Made by a program: the position numbers and the translations under genes
Shown: positions 1 through 12,000 of the stretch, piece after piece
Layout: each line of letters starts with the position of its first letter
Position numbering within the stretch: the first letter of the stretch is position 1
Assembly: GCA_946803715.1 (NCBI GenBank)
Contig: CAMPET010000035.1
Location: 1 to 41,160, forward strand
Source of the DNA: Beroe ovata
Taxonomy: Eukaryota; Ctenophora; Nuda; Beroida; Beroidae
Length of the DNA: 41,160 bases
Direction: 5' to 3'
The notes under the pieces: generated by a model
Told to the model about the DNA's origin: nothing
The model's input: only the letters and a program-made list of their open reading frames with translations
The model's database searches: none

Positions 1-224
1 TCAAATGCTCACTCAATTTGACCAGTAATTAGCAATTAAACTTGCTTGAATATAAATGAATGATTGGTACAACTATTGTTTAAAAAACGTGGGGGGGGGG
101 ATGGTGTGCCATTTTAATTGGAAAACAATCGCTCAGTCATTTCTGAAGTTTACTTTAGACATAATCGGAGAATCAATGAAAAGGATAACAATGCACTCAG
201 CTCAATACATAAGACATCATTCGG

Positions 225-472
225 AACACGCTTGACACCATTTGACCGCTTGACACCACTTTCCGCTTGACACCACTCCGCCGCTTGGCACCACTTTTCC
301 GCCTGACACCATTTTCCGCTTGACNCCGCCGCTTGGCACCACTTTTCCGCCCGACACCATTTTCCGCTTGACACCACTTTCCGCTTGACACCACTTTAGC
401 GCTTGACACCATTTTACCGCTTGACACCACTTTTCTGCCTGACACCGCTTGACACCACTCTCCTCAGTTGGT
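225..472. repeat. Minisatellite array, TTGACACCAC core (5' array)
   Basis: About 14 imperfect units of 16-18 bp built on CTTGACACCACTTTCCG fill this stretch. An N at 325 separates two near-identical blocks of about 45 bp, so part of the array may be an unmerged assembly overlap. The same unit recurs in HECTD1 introns and upstream of the NPC2-like gene. Open frames across it on either strand only translate the repeat and are not genes. Confidence 0.9.
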
Positions 473-591
473 CGAGTGTTGCACACGATGCAGAACAGGT
501 CACATCAGGCGGTCAGATTGAAGGTCACGTGTATTTATCGAGCACCTCATGAGATCAAAAATTCTCTTCTTGAGGAGGTGAGAAGAAAAAA

Positions 592-730
592 CTTGAAAAA
601 ACTGTATTTGGGATTTTAGATCCTTCAATGACAATCGATTTTAGGAAGCCTTTTTTGTATTATGTTTCCTTGAAAAAATTTGGGATTTTAGATCCTTCAA
701 TCAATTTTACGCTGCCTTTTTTGTATTTCT
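592..730. repeat. Two-copy tandem duplication, about 75 bp
   Basis: Two adjacent copies share TTTGGGATTTTAGATCCTTC followed by a T-rich tail with CCTTTTTTGTAT. The left copy has about 13 extra bases. No coding potential is seen. Confidence 0.75.
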
Positions 731-1345
731 TTATTACCCTCATTTGTACTCTCAAAATCCAAATTCTTTCAAGTAGTTTTCTTCAATACATTCTCTGATT
801 CTGGTCTATCTGAAACTTCATAACTTTCCTCGTCCCTTACACCCGTCTCCTTTTCCCCTACAGGAAATCCGATTCACCATGCCATACAGACGACCCTGTC
901 GACCGCCCCTTCAAACGGATACATCATACATCTTCTTCTTCGATGATGTGTTCATCGTCAAAAAAAACAGGTTCCCTGAAAATAATTGCACCTCATATTT
1001 TACAGTCCTGTTTTTTCTCGTGATGTTTAGGTGAAGCTCCCAAAGAATGTGTATCGCAAGTGAAAGTTTTGAGGGTGTTTTTACCGAAGATATGTGATTC
1101 AGTGTTGTTAGTGGTACTATATTATATCGTACGAAAAACCCTTCCTTTTTATCATTGGTACTATCTTGGGAGTCGCACGGTTTTTACTAATGAAAAAGGT
1201 ATCAAAGCATCCATACTTATTTGGCATACATTCGACAAGAAACAACTTCAACACAATTAGTAAATTTCTTTCTCATAAAAATCAAGGTGCTTTCTCATGA
1301 AAATTTCGTCATGGTCAAAACCATAGATTCGGAGAAAAATATCGG

Positions 1346-1412
1346 AATATACATTATACATTATACAATGTACATTGTACACTACACATTGTACATTGTA
1401 CATTGTATATCA
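1346..1412. repeat. Short palindromic TACATTGTA repeats
   Basis: Tandem and inverted copies of TACATTATA, TACATTGTA and TACACTACA form a self-complementary, AT-rich tract. A similar patch lies near 2145-2175. It can fold back on itself in many registers. No function is assigned. Confidence 0.7.
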
Positions 1413-2375
1413 CTGTAGTTTTGGTTCGTTCAGGCGGAGAAAAAAGAAAAAGAACTCAGCCACAGATTTCACTCGAATGTATGTATATAGTTTTTTCTCG
1501 TATACTCAATGCTGACACTTTCCAATCTTTTCCTTGCTACCCAATGCATGATCTTGTCTGTGTATTCTCTCATATTGTGAAGCCATGCCTATCATATTTT
1601 CGCGGGGTTAACAGAAAGCCGGTGTCAGTTGACTCGAGGTGACACCAAAAAATATGGATTTGGCCGGATCATTGGATCACAGGGTAAAGACAGGTTTGTA
1701 TACATTCTGAAAGCACTGATGTCTTAGGAGACCGGCAGAGTTTCGACGATCTCAAATTCTCAGAAGTTTGAGGAAAAAAGAGTAGACTTAAAAATCTTTC
1801 CGATACGCGTCTCCTAAGACATCCGCAAGACAAACTTTTCGCTGGTTTTCTTTTGCTGACTTCTTCTTTTCTTTTTTGCAGGTCACGACATAGAAGGAAA
1901 TATGTGTATGTGTGTGTTTTTGGTAACTGTGTTGCATGCAAACCCACTTGTATGATATAATGGCACGTGAATAGCATTGATCTGAAATTCTCAACATAAT
2001 CTGAATTTTGAATAGATTTAATTTTAGGTTAATTAAAATCTTGATTCAAGGACATTGATCGATCACAATCGATTAGAATTGATAGCAAATCAACTCAGCC
2101 ATGATTTCTCGATTGAAAATTCAATCATCGATCAAAGCCCATGTACATTATACCATGTACAATGTACATTCAACATTGCACAATTGACGAATGATCCATA
2201 TTCTAGATTTACCATGTGATCCTGAAAATCAACGTGACCAATATAATAGCAACCATAACATTACCTATAGCAACCGCCACGTTACTTAATATACCAATGA
2301 TAGCTACCACAACGTTACCTAGCAACCATCATGTTGCCCATAGCAACCGCCTGACAACCCTTATTCTCTCCCCAG

Positions 2376-5300
2376 GTCCCTGGCTCAACCCATACCAGTG
2401 GATGAAATGGATATTTATGCCATGGAAAGTCTCGCTCAGAGAGTCAGAACAGAAAATCCAATCGGACACTGCTACAGTGAGTAGACAGGGTGAGGTCGGA
2501 GGGGTATTATATCAGTGAATCAATAGGATTTCTTGGGTTTTCTTTGGTTATTCCGAACTTTTTTCCGGGAGTTTGGGATTTCAAAACCGGAAAATATTAC
2601 TTAGTCCAGTTTTTCTACTCATCTTTCCCCTCATTCAAATAAAAGCTCCAGGTAATCTTATTTGTCGAATATTTTTGCCGAGCAGACAAATTTTTACCAA
2701 AATTGATTTTAGTACTACACCCCATGGGGTGGTGCAAAAAACAGATTCTGATCGAATTATTTAGTGTGTACCGAAGTTTACTAAATACTTGTAGAAATGA
2801 ATTGGGTGTTCCTGCTTTATAAAGTGCAGCTCTAGCCCCAAACTCACAGTGTTTTATCTCGTGGAATGGATTCCATCATAATCACACTACTCCTCATTAA
2901 TTCCCCCCTCCCCAACAACAGATATCTGGTCAAAGTGGTCCCGGTGCTCGGAAGATTGCGGCATGGGAACCATGGAGCGGACATATCCCCGACTGAACAA
3001 GACTAGTTTGTCGCAGAGGGCAGTGTGCCAACACGCATCCTGCAACTCCCACTCCCATAGCAAGGACCTGGTTAGTGTCAGACTTTTTTTGGGATTGGGC
3101 CAAATATGAAACGAATATTTGTGGAAATGCCCGCGTCTTTATTATTCTGTGATATTTCTGTGATTATTTCTGCTGTTTTTGGGATTGAGGTTTGTTCAAA
3201 TATTCGTTTCTAGGGCTGTTATACCTCTAGAGCTGTTTCTTGGGCATGATATTCATTGTAGAAGTGAACCTTTGGAGCTCGTATCCATCTTAACTTGGGA
3301 ATGAAAGATGAACACACTTTTCATGAGTTTTTTTTCGTGAGATAGACTGTCCGTTTTCCCCAGCCGTTTTTCCTCTCGCTGCACAAGGAAGTTAATATTG
3401 ACAAGGCTCATAGATTCCCCCTAAACAACTCGTTAGTCCGAGTGATTCACCCTCGTCAAACTGTCCTCAGAGTGTAATATGTACCGCGTGACCATATATG
3501 GTAGTCATGTGGGAATCTCATGCCCTTATATGGTTATCACGTGACTGGAGGTTACGTGGCGGTTACCCGAGCTATTGCTTTACGCTCCTGCACCCATCCA
3601 TGGGCTATCGGCGTCAAACGGCGTCTAACGGCGGGCGATTAATATAATATAGCCTCGACCACAAATTACAAAAACTAGGTTGGCGGTCGCAAAACGATAC
3701 TTTTAGCCCGGGTATTGCTAGAATGTCTATTGACACAAACTCCGTCTTTCCCCCTAATGGGCACTGTAATTCTTGTCGCTGTCTAGTTAGCTGTTTGTTT
3801 CCCATACGTACAGATATAATTCATTTCTGTGGCTCGATAGGTTGGGTCTAAATTGCGTTTTAATGGATCCTAACACTCCGTTTTGTCACGTTGGCGTTGT
3901 AAATGCTCATTATTTAAGCACATATATGTAATATTCTCATATGTGCTATACTTTATCCTATAGTTACACCTCCCTATTATGTAAAAACTCGGTTTAATTT
4001 GGTTACCATTAAATAAGCAGACGATGGCTGAAAATGCGTCAATTTTTAATCTGATTAAAGCTGGGATACATAATAGTAATACTATTGGATTGCATTCCTT
4101 TTTGCTGCACGTTTTTTCTAGAAAACATGGGACGTGGATGAAATATGGAGAGAGTTTCTCTTTTCGACAACAGCTGAAGTCGACTGGATGTTAAAGTATC
4201 GACTAAAATGTAGTAATAAAGTAATAAGGATCATAATATCATTATATGCTGCACAAATATAATATCATGCCTTCATAGGAAATTCAGGAATAAATATTCG
4301 CTACATAATACCTATATCAAACAAGGAAATCATTAGAATTCTTTCCGATTCACCCACTCAAGCATGGCATAATGTTTTAAACACTGCTCTGCTACATTTT
4401 ATGGTCTCCAATTGGAGTAAACCATGAATCCTGGGTGTGCCGCGTATATATATATTGTAACCACCTTAACAAAATGTGACAAATTGCGCGGAATAATTTT
4501 GTAGAGGGATCATAGTCAAAATTCGGGATGAAAATACCGATTACGGCGGTTTTGCAAGCATCGCTTCATGTGGGGAATGTGGAGATTTATCCAAAATAAT
4601 ATGAGAGTATGAGGCATAAATTCCGCGGGCGACCTTGACTAGATCTGGCGGCTGCTCGAAGGAAAATGATTTCTTTACGGCGATCAACAAGTCTCGGCCA
4701 GAAAAGATAAGCATTCTCCAATCTCCACGTTTTCGACGATCCACCATCCCAAACAATTTCCCAAACCTCGATATCCCCTTTTCAACTCCCCCATATCCCC
4801 CCTAACTCCCCCTAATTCCATCCTTAGGTCCAGTTTCAGCCAATGAGCATAGGATCGTGCACCTCGTTGGAGTTGCTCCGAGTAACTCACTGCACAGAGG
4901 CGTGCCCGAACCCCAATCACATTAGGACTGCGGTGAGTCAGAGCAGTCTTCAAACATCTGGTGTTGACCTTCTGTTGTTTTTCTCTTTGAGATGGATGCC
5001 AGTCATTTTAAACTCTTCATTTTGTCTCTTCATTTTCCCAGAAATCCCGACTTCTCCTTCACCCCCTCCCCCTAGAACCCCCTTAAAACCTCACATTCTC
5101 TCTTTCCACAGATCACTTGGGAGATGTCACTGCCGATCATGCTGTGTAACGATATCGAGAATGAGGGTAGTGAGAGTGTGGAGTATCACAACGTGGCTAT
5201 CCCCAGTTTGTGCGGGTGAGTTTGCAAAAAAAAACCCGGAGTTTGCATTAAAAACCCGGAGATATTCCTCTAAATGAAGAGGAAGAGATGAACTTAGTAT

Positions 5301-5537
5301 GATGACTGATGATGGGGAAAGTAACAAGTTTATCTGATAAGATGGCTTAATCTGTTTTCTAAATTTCACGTTCTCATTTTCACGTCCCCCCCTCTTTTCA
5401 GTTGCGTCGACCCGACCTCCCCTGACTACATCTCCCGTCCCTTCTCCATCATTGAATCAAAGTCCGAGCCCAGTAACTCCTGGCGGAGAAGACACTTGCA
5501 GGCGGCAAATCTGGGCGAATTCCGGGAAGTTGTGTAG
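2376..5537 (+). CDS. CCN-like matricellular protein, C-terminal half (TSP1 plus CT cystine knot), partial
   Basis: Five exons join in frame: 2376-2476, 2922-3070, 4828-4932, 5112-5215 and 5402-5537 (stop TAG 5535-5537). Exon 2 encodes a thrombospondin type 1 repeat (NIWSKWSRCSEDCGMGTMER, then further Cys). The next exons resemble the CCN C-terminal cystine-knot module: an SCTSLELLRV-x2-HC opening, a CPNPNHIRT segment like the CCN TPHRT, a central LC, and a closing CGC. In the CCN family these modules sit in a secreted matrix-signalling protein after IGFBP and VWC domains. Those domains and the start codon were not found here. The paired Cys just before TPHRT in vertebrate CCNs is missing, and the C-terminus carries a basic RRR stretch followed by a short tail. 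Other TSP1/CTCK proteins are an alternative. The exon structure is solid; the family name is less so. Confidence 0.65.
3071..4827. other. Long intron of the CCN-like gene
   Basis: This 1.76 kb intron runs from the donor GTTAGT at 3071 to the acceptor at 4826-4827. It holds no recognisable exon. It carries paired CArG boxes with an E-box (3492-3543), a run of TATATATA near 4445, and AT-rich filler. Confidence 0.6.
3492..3543. promoter_or_regulatory. Paired CArG boxes with CACGTG E-box
   Basis: CCATATATGG (3492-3501) and CCTTATATGG (3524-3533) both fit the SRF consensus CC(A/T)6GG and lie 32 bp apart, start to start, about three helical turns. CACGTG follows at 3538-3543. A similar arrangement occurs at 37152-37203. 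Binding is inferred from the motifs only. Confidence 0.45.
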
Positions 5538-7514
5538 CACAACACATGTGTTGGGTACGGGGCGGATGTTGCGGGATATAACCCGCCCGCTCCATCCCTC
5601 TCTCTTGTTTTCTACATTGTCACCATGACAACAAAACCACTACGTGTGCGCTGGATGATTGAGGAGGAGGAGTTTGTTGTTGATGACGGAAGGTGTATGC
5701 GTGTGTGATCATTCTGCCTGGAGTTGGAAGAGATATGTATACCTTCATGTGAGGCAGATCAATGAAATGTGGAGCTTCCTGTTGCAATACGGAGCGGTGG
5801 ATGTTGCTATCACAGCCGTGTGTTGCCATGGAAACACCATGGATACCTGTAGGACGAAACATGCTTCTTACCGACAATATTTAGTATTTATTAAAGAGTT
5901 TGTGCGTGATGTGCTCTTACCTTGAGCAACCCAGGCCACGTGCATAGAAACGTCAAGGAAATGTTTTTTACGGAAAATTCCTCGAAGGAATGCTAATCCT
6001 TGTTGAAATTATTCTTCAGAGAATACAGAAACTGCTGGAAAAGCCAAAGTTTCAACCCACACACCATGTGACTTCAAGTGACAAGCAACTAAGATATTTA
6101 CATTCTTTAGCAGTATACAAGATAGATCCCGTTTGTTCTTATAGTATATTATTTGTTCTATTTTCTTACTAACTTGACGTGTTGATAATTGAAGCTGTGA
6201 TATTATATACACAACGATATGTGCTAATTTTATCAAAATTCAACCCCTCCAAAAGTATATAATTTCAGATTCATTGTAACAGATGTTAAAGGAGACCGGA
6301 AATATGCATACCATTTTCAGCCCCATCTGTAATGGCCAAGAGGGTCTTCTATAGATCGGTTTTCTTTATCCGAACGAAAATTCAGTTATTTGTTTTTGCG
6401 AAAATCCGATTTTCTGTGCTAGACGTAGTTTAGTAGATATTATTTCATAGAATATGGTGAATCTTTTTTTAATGATATTGATTATGATAGCATTATTATT
6501 GATCACGGAATCAGTCCATTAGGTACCTATATATTTCATAGGCAATGCGGGACGGAATTAGCTTTCAACAAAACTTATTGAATGAACTGATGAGATTGCC
6601 GTTCAAAGAAGGGTCCCTGGAACTTACATTTCTCAGAAAATGTATAAGATCTCCATTTGAGTAACTAAATCTTCCAAGATTACACTGCCTGCTTGGTGTT
6701 TTTATTTTGTATATGCTATTTTGATTGAGAATATTTGCTTCAAGCTTATTTTTAACACATTGTTTGACTTGTTAAGCTACTTGACAGTTCTTATGTACCA
6801 TTGGTACATGATTGAAGTCACAATGCAGAAACCTGCCTGTTCTAAATTAAGCTTAAGAGCTGCTTCTCAGTCTTATTTATCCAACGCGAACGGATATTCG
6901 AATAATTTCCGGTATTTTGTCCTGCATTCCTTCAGAGCTATGCGCGCGCGATATATTTCTCAAGTCTAAGTGCTGCGCGCGACGGCTTGACTTAGCAGTT
7001 GCTCTGTAAATTTTATCCTCAGATCATGATCTTATTCCTCAAACAACATGATCTCAATAAACATTGAGTATCATTATTCAATAGGCATCAAAGAGTTAAT
7101 GAAATGATATTTGAAATGTTATCCAAAAATCCTATTTCCAAATATATGAGAATTTTGAGGTTGGATAAATAATACAGAATGTATTATTAATACATTCTGG
7201 CTTGTATTTTGAATCGAGTATACATAGGATAAGATATACATTATACAATTTGCTGTTAGAAATCCTATACTTGCAGGGCTCAGAAGATTATTTAAGTTCC
7301 TCGTTATTTTCTTCTAAGTAAATTCAAGTAGATGTTTAGAGCACCTTACTTTAAATTGAACTAATAAAATTCAGGTACTTACATTAACTTTTTGGTAGCC
7401 TGGCCCTACCTATATATACATTTTGATAGATGTCTTGCTCCAATCCATCTAATTATACACTCAATTAGTTCCAAGACAGCAGCCTAGTTTGCAGGCTGCC
7501 CATTAACCCATACC
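5538..7514. other. Intergenic region between the CCN-like gene and HECTD1
   Basis: No gene was found in this 2 kb. An X-box-like palindrome half (GTTGCCATGGAAAC) lies at 5822-5835. A GCGCGCG-rich dyad lies at about 6942-6982. AATAAA at about 7055-7060 could be a poly(A) signal for the upstream gene but is far from its stop. The last hundred or so bases before 7515 should be the HECTD1 5' leader. No TATA box is evident there. Confidence 0.5.
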
Positions 7515-9066
7515 ATGGGTGATGTGGATCCAGACATGTTGCTGGAATGGCTTGAGATGGGGCATGGTGATATCAGAGATATGCAGCTCATTGCTCTGGA
7601 GCAACTTTGCATGCTCTTGCTTATGAGTGACAACATAGATCAATGCTTTGAGAGGTGACTGACTTGGATAGCTGAAGAAATAATCTGATTTGTCCTTACA
7701 TTGTTTAGTTTTAATCTGTAACTTCATATTTCAGTTGTCCTCCAAGGACCTTCCTTCCAGCACTTTGTAGTATATTCATGGATGATTCAGCACCAGAGAA
7801 CATTTTGGAAGCCACTGCCAGGGCCATGAGATTTTACTTGGATGTCAGTGCTGAGGTAAATCCCAACCTTCATTTATGTCAATTACTGTGTTAAAGGCCA
7901 AGCACTTGAATATATCTACCTGCTTTGATTTCAGTGCACAAGAAGAATAGTGGCTGTTGATGGAGCAGTAAAAGCTCTTTGTGACAGACTAAGCAAGAGA
8001 AGTGATACCAGGACCGGAAAAGATCTTTCTGAACAATGTATCAAGGTTGGTTTCATGTTCCTTATTGGTTCACATTATATGCTGAAACTTCTTTCCACCA
8101 CCAGCTTAATGTAAGCAATGAGGGAGTGATTGAAATCAATTCAACTATCAATCCCCTTCAAGGTCCTAGAATTTATGGTGACAAGAGAAGCTGGACTGAT
8201 ATTCCAGGCTGGTGGAATGCCTGCCATTCTTAGCTTTATCTCAGAAAACCAGGACTCTACTCACAAGGACATCCTACACTCTGCAATGGCGGTATCAAGC
8301 ATATCAACTTGAATAGTATTCAATGAATACACTAATTACTTGAATTGAATTGAAACAGAAATCTTATTCAGCAATTTCATGACAGGTTGTCAGTAAGCTG
8401 TGTACAAAGTGTGAGCCTACTGACGAAGCACTGCCAGAATGTGTGGTGGCACTATCTTCGCTACTACATCATTCTGACACACAGGTGAATAAACAAGCGC
8501 CAACTGTGGCAAATTTTTTATTCAAGCTCTTGTGATCCTAAATATGATTCAGCTTGTTGAAAAGTCATGCTCTATTTCCCTCGGCAGGTCTCTGAAGGAG
8601 CGCTCCGATGTTTTGCTTCACTGTCAGATCGCTTTACCCGCAAGAACATTGACCCAGCCCCTATTGGAGAGCATGGTCTAGTTGACAACTTATTGGAAAG
8701 ATTGGCCCTGCCTTCCCTGAATACCAGTAGAAGTGTTACTGGTACCAGTCGGTCACAACCAACACCAAGTCAGACACCAAGTGAAGGTTAAAGGATAACT
8801 CATAGTATTTTAATGAAGAATTCTGTTTGTTTAAATGAACTATACTCAGTAAATGAGATTTTAATCACGGAGACTGTTCACCCATGAATAGCATGTTTTT
8901 ATCTTATGAATCCATCGAAAAACAACCCTTATCTCGACACAGGAACTGTCAGTATGGTGATTTCCCTTCTATCAGCCTTATGTCGCGGAAGTGAGAGCAT
9001 CACCAACAAATTACTACAGAGTAATCTGCCCGAGGCTCTTACCTCGGCACTTATGGCAAATGAGAG
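7515..9066 (+). CDS. HECTD1: HECTD1 exons 1-7: N-terminal armadillo-like region
   Basis: Exons: 7515-7654, 7735-7855, 7935-8045, 8163-8291, 8386-8484, 8588-8786, 8943-9066. The translation follows human HECTD1 closely (for example [66 protein letters not shown]). This alpha-helical repeat region is thought to bind partners. All boundaries have GT donors and AG acceptors. The short variable stretch near 8710-8786 is Ser/Thr/Pro-rich. Confidence 0.95.
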
Positions 9067-12000
9067 GTTAGGCTTGGCATAACTTCCTCCTTGGCATCAC
9101 TCCCGCTGGCACCTCCCTCACCTTGACACCACTTTGCCCTTGACACCACTTTGCCCTTGACACCACTTTGCCCTTGAGACCACTTTGCCCTTGACACCAC
9201 TTACCATTGACACCACTCTGCTCTTGACACCACTGACAATTGACACCACTCTGCCCTTGACACCACTTTTCCCTTGACGCCACCCCTCCCCCAGATGTGT
9301 CCTTGACACCATGCGGTTTATCGACCTCCTACTCCTCCTAATGTTTGAAGGGAGGAATGCTTTGCCCCGGAGCAATCAGCCCACTGTGACGTCATCAGCG
9401 AACTCGGGGGATTCGGCCAATCACAAGCAGCTGATTGATAGAATCAGGAGCAAGGATTCTAATGGGCTCATTGAGCTCATGGAAACAGGTATTATAGGGA
9501 ATAGGGAGGGTCTTGGTTTTGGTTTTCGTACGAAATCTATGGTGTCAGGAGATCTATGGAGTGTTTAACTCAGTAACTTTAAACTTATCATCAGAGATTT
9601 GAGAAAGTAGATAGATATCTTGCTGACTATCTCTCAGCACGTTACGTGGAACTGCAATTTTAACTGCTGATTTGAGTTTTGATTCTGGTACCACAGTCCC
9701 TTATATGGTTCTGAGATCCGAGTTTCAGATACTGTATAATATGACCTGTCATTTGGTTGGAATGCCAATATTATATGAGAACACACACTTCTCTCTCTCA
9801 TCAAAAAGGATGAGAATGAGTGTTCATACAGAACTGTCAATATATAATATTCTTATTCATATCGAGAAACTGACACGATATTTATGAAATGCTACGTAAT
9901 TCTGAGATTTGTCAAAAGTCGAAATCATATATTCAAGATTAATAATATTACGCTAAGTTGTTTAATGTAAAAGGTTGTATAAACGCTAATGTCAAATGAC
10001 CGAATTTAACTGCACTTCCTACCCATGTGTCATGGCGACACATATCGTTGTCATAACGACACAGTGATGACGTCACTTCGCAGGGAACTACGATGTAAAC
10101 TTCATGGATGACGTGGGACAGACACTGCTGAACTGGGCAAGTGCATTTGGCACTCTGTCAATGGTCGAGTATCTGGTGAAGAAAGGGGCAGATGTTAACC
10201 GGGGACAGAGATCGAGTAGTTTACATTACACTGCGTGTTTTGGTAAGTTACCATGGCAACATTATATTGAGTGTTGTTGTCGTAGCAACAGAGCGCGTAT
10301 TCCCTCTTCAGTAACTTGAGTATTTCATGACGTGTATTATACTGTCTCCCATTGAGGAGTGATGCTGTTGTCATAGCAACAGAGTGCGCTAATCCCGAAT
10401 TTCCCTCAGGACGCCCGGCCATCACCAAGGCACTACTCCGTAGCGGAGCTAACCCCGATCTGAGAGATGAGGATGGGAAAACTCCACTGGATAGAGCCAG
10501 AGAGAAGAATGATGAAGGGCACAGAGACGTTGTGCACATTCTACAGAACCCTGGTTAGTGTGAGGAGAACTGTGCGTTTAAACTGACTACTATAGTCTGA
10601 ATGAAATTTTGAACAAACCTCCCTCCAAGATAATGTTCGCATATCATCGAAAGACTTGACTCCTAAAGATGAGACTTGGATTCATCTGAGCGCACTTTCC
10701 TCTGATATTCATCTTCCCACAGGAGAGTGGATGATACCCGATACTACCCTCACCGACATTACAACCACAACAACCATCCCGAGAAGCGACGCAGGTCCTA
10801 GCACCAGTGGGGAAACAACCACTGCACCACCCCCTCCTGGTGCATCGAGTGGTAACCATGGCAACGAAACATCGACCCCTGCGCAAGAAGCAGGAGATGA
10901 TTCCACGCCGTCCTCCTCCGACCCTGCTACCTCGGATTCCACGGAACTTGTTTCTAAGCCCAGGTACTTCCCAGAATGGTTTGTCGGCACAGACCACGAC
11001 TCATCGGGTGATGAGGAGGGAGGCGCAGTCGGCGCTGAAGTGGCGCCGGAGTCTGACTTGGTTGTTGAAGGAGCGGCGGTTGCTATGGCGACAGAAGTTG
11101 TGGAACAGAGCACAGCTGAGAGTGGAGTTTCGTGTGATTTGGAACAGGAGGATGAGGAGCCTGTGTCTGAAGGTTTGACAGCGAATTTTCTTAGCAAAAC
11201 TCTTTATATGAAGTCGAAACATATTTTGTTGCCAAAATTTTCGCTCCACGGCTTATTTTCTAATCATCAATCCTCGTGACTAAACTAGAGTAGACATTAT
11301 GTGTTCAGAACCAGCAGTGGAAAGCTGGAGTCGAGATGATGAGATGATCGTCAAGTACCTGCTCTTCTGGATTCCCCAATTCACTGACATCTTCAGGAGC
11401 ACTCTCTACACCAGGTATAAGATCGGGGTTTTGAGACTAGGATCTTACCTAGATATATTCCTAGACTTTTCTAATCTCTCAGACCCTTTTTATATCAATT
11501 CCCCCTCCATTTTCTTTCCTCTCAATCCCTCCCCCTCTAGCTCTACCCCTCCCTATTTCCCCTATTCCCCCAAACTCCCTCTCCCCCCCCAGCGTGAAGA
11601 AAAGTGCTCTGACCCTCCTCCGAAAGATTGTCCGTTACACCACTCCCGACATCCTCCGAGTCCTCTGTGCTCCGCCTATCTCAGAGTCGTCGCTCAGTGA
11701 GTCAGTGACTCTGGGAAAAGACGCTACTCTTGGGAAAGACGCGACTTTAGATAGGTATAGTATTGGAGACTGGGAGTTCTTCCTTTTATCGCAATTTTTA
11801 GCTGCTTTTCTGTCTCAAGACGTTAGGTATGTCAAATTTCACCTTTATTTGGGTGAATTCTTTATTTCCAGAAATTCTTTATTTCCAGAATTTTGTACAT
11901 ATTATTTCTCTCAGAGATGCTACGCTGGGGAAAGACGCTGCTCTGGAGACAGAGGAAGTTGAAACAGTGGAGAGTGGGTCGGGAGCAGGTGATGATTCAG

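Larger units (their letters stand above)
473..2375. other. Region upstream of the first secure exon; no secure gene
   Basis: No exon could be matched to a family here. It lies upstream of the CCN-like exons and probably holds that gene's introns or 5' exons. Short stretches with plausible acceptors (near 866, 1437 and 1607) can be read open but have poor or unmatched donors. It also contains an AT-rich tandem duplication, TACATTGTA-type repeats and a CATGTACA-rich patch near 2145-2175. The 2200-2350 part is rich in short tracts of the form ATAGCAACC / ACGTTACC. Confidence 0.5.

Noticed and set aside
150-486. Three overlapping minus-strand reading frames with repeated VVSSGK / KWCQA motifs
   Set aside because: They are translations of the minisatellite in three frames. 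The same peptides appear wherever the array occurs (9068-9375, 27833-28036).
866-1058. Possible small exons upstream of the CCN-like gene
   Set aside because: An acceptor at 860-865 and an open frame exist, but the donor GTTCCC is poor and the peptide matches no CCN domain.
5402-5628. Alternative frame of the last CCN-like exon ending at 5628
   Set aside because: It needs a donor one base away from the strong GTGAGT at 5216. With GTGAGT the frame ending at 5537 is continuous and keeps the CGC of the knot.
5620-5925. Small reading frames on both strands after the CCN-like gene
   Set aside because: They overlap one another on opposite strands, have no recognisable domain, and most likely lie in the 3' untranslated or intergenic region.
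9075-9310. CRISPR-like regular repeat array
   Set aside because: Units are contiguous, degenerate and 16-18 bp long without unique spacers, and the setting is a eukaryotic intron.
10709-11197. 162-residue minus-strand frame opposite HECTD1 exon 11
   Set aside because: Antisense shadow of a Ser/Thr/acidic coding exon, with no domain or splice context.
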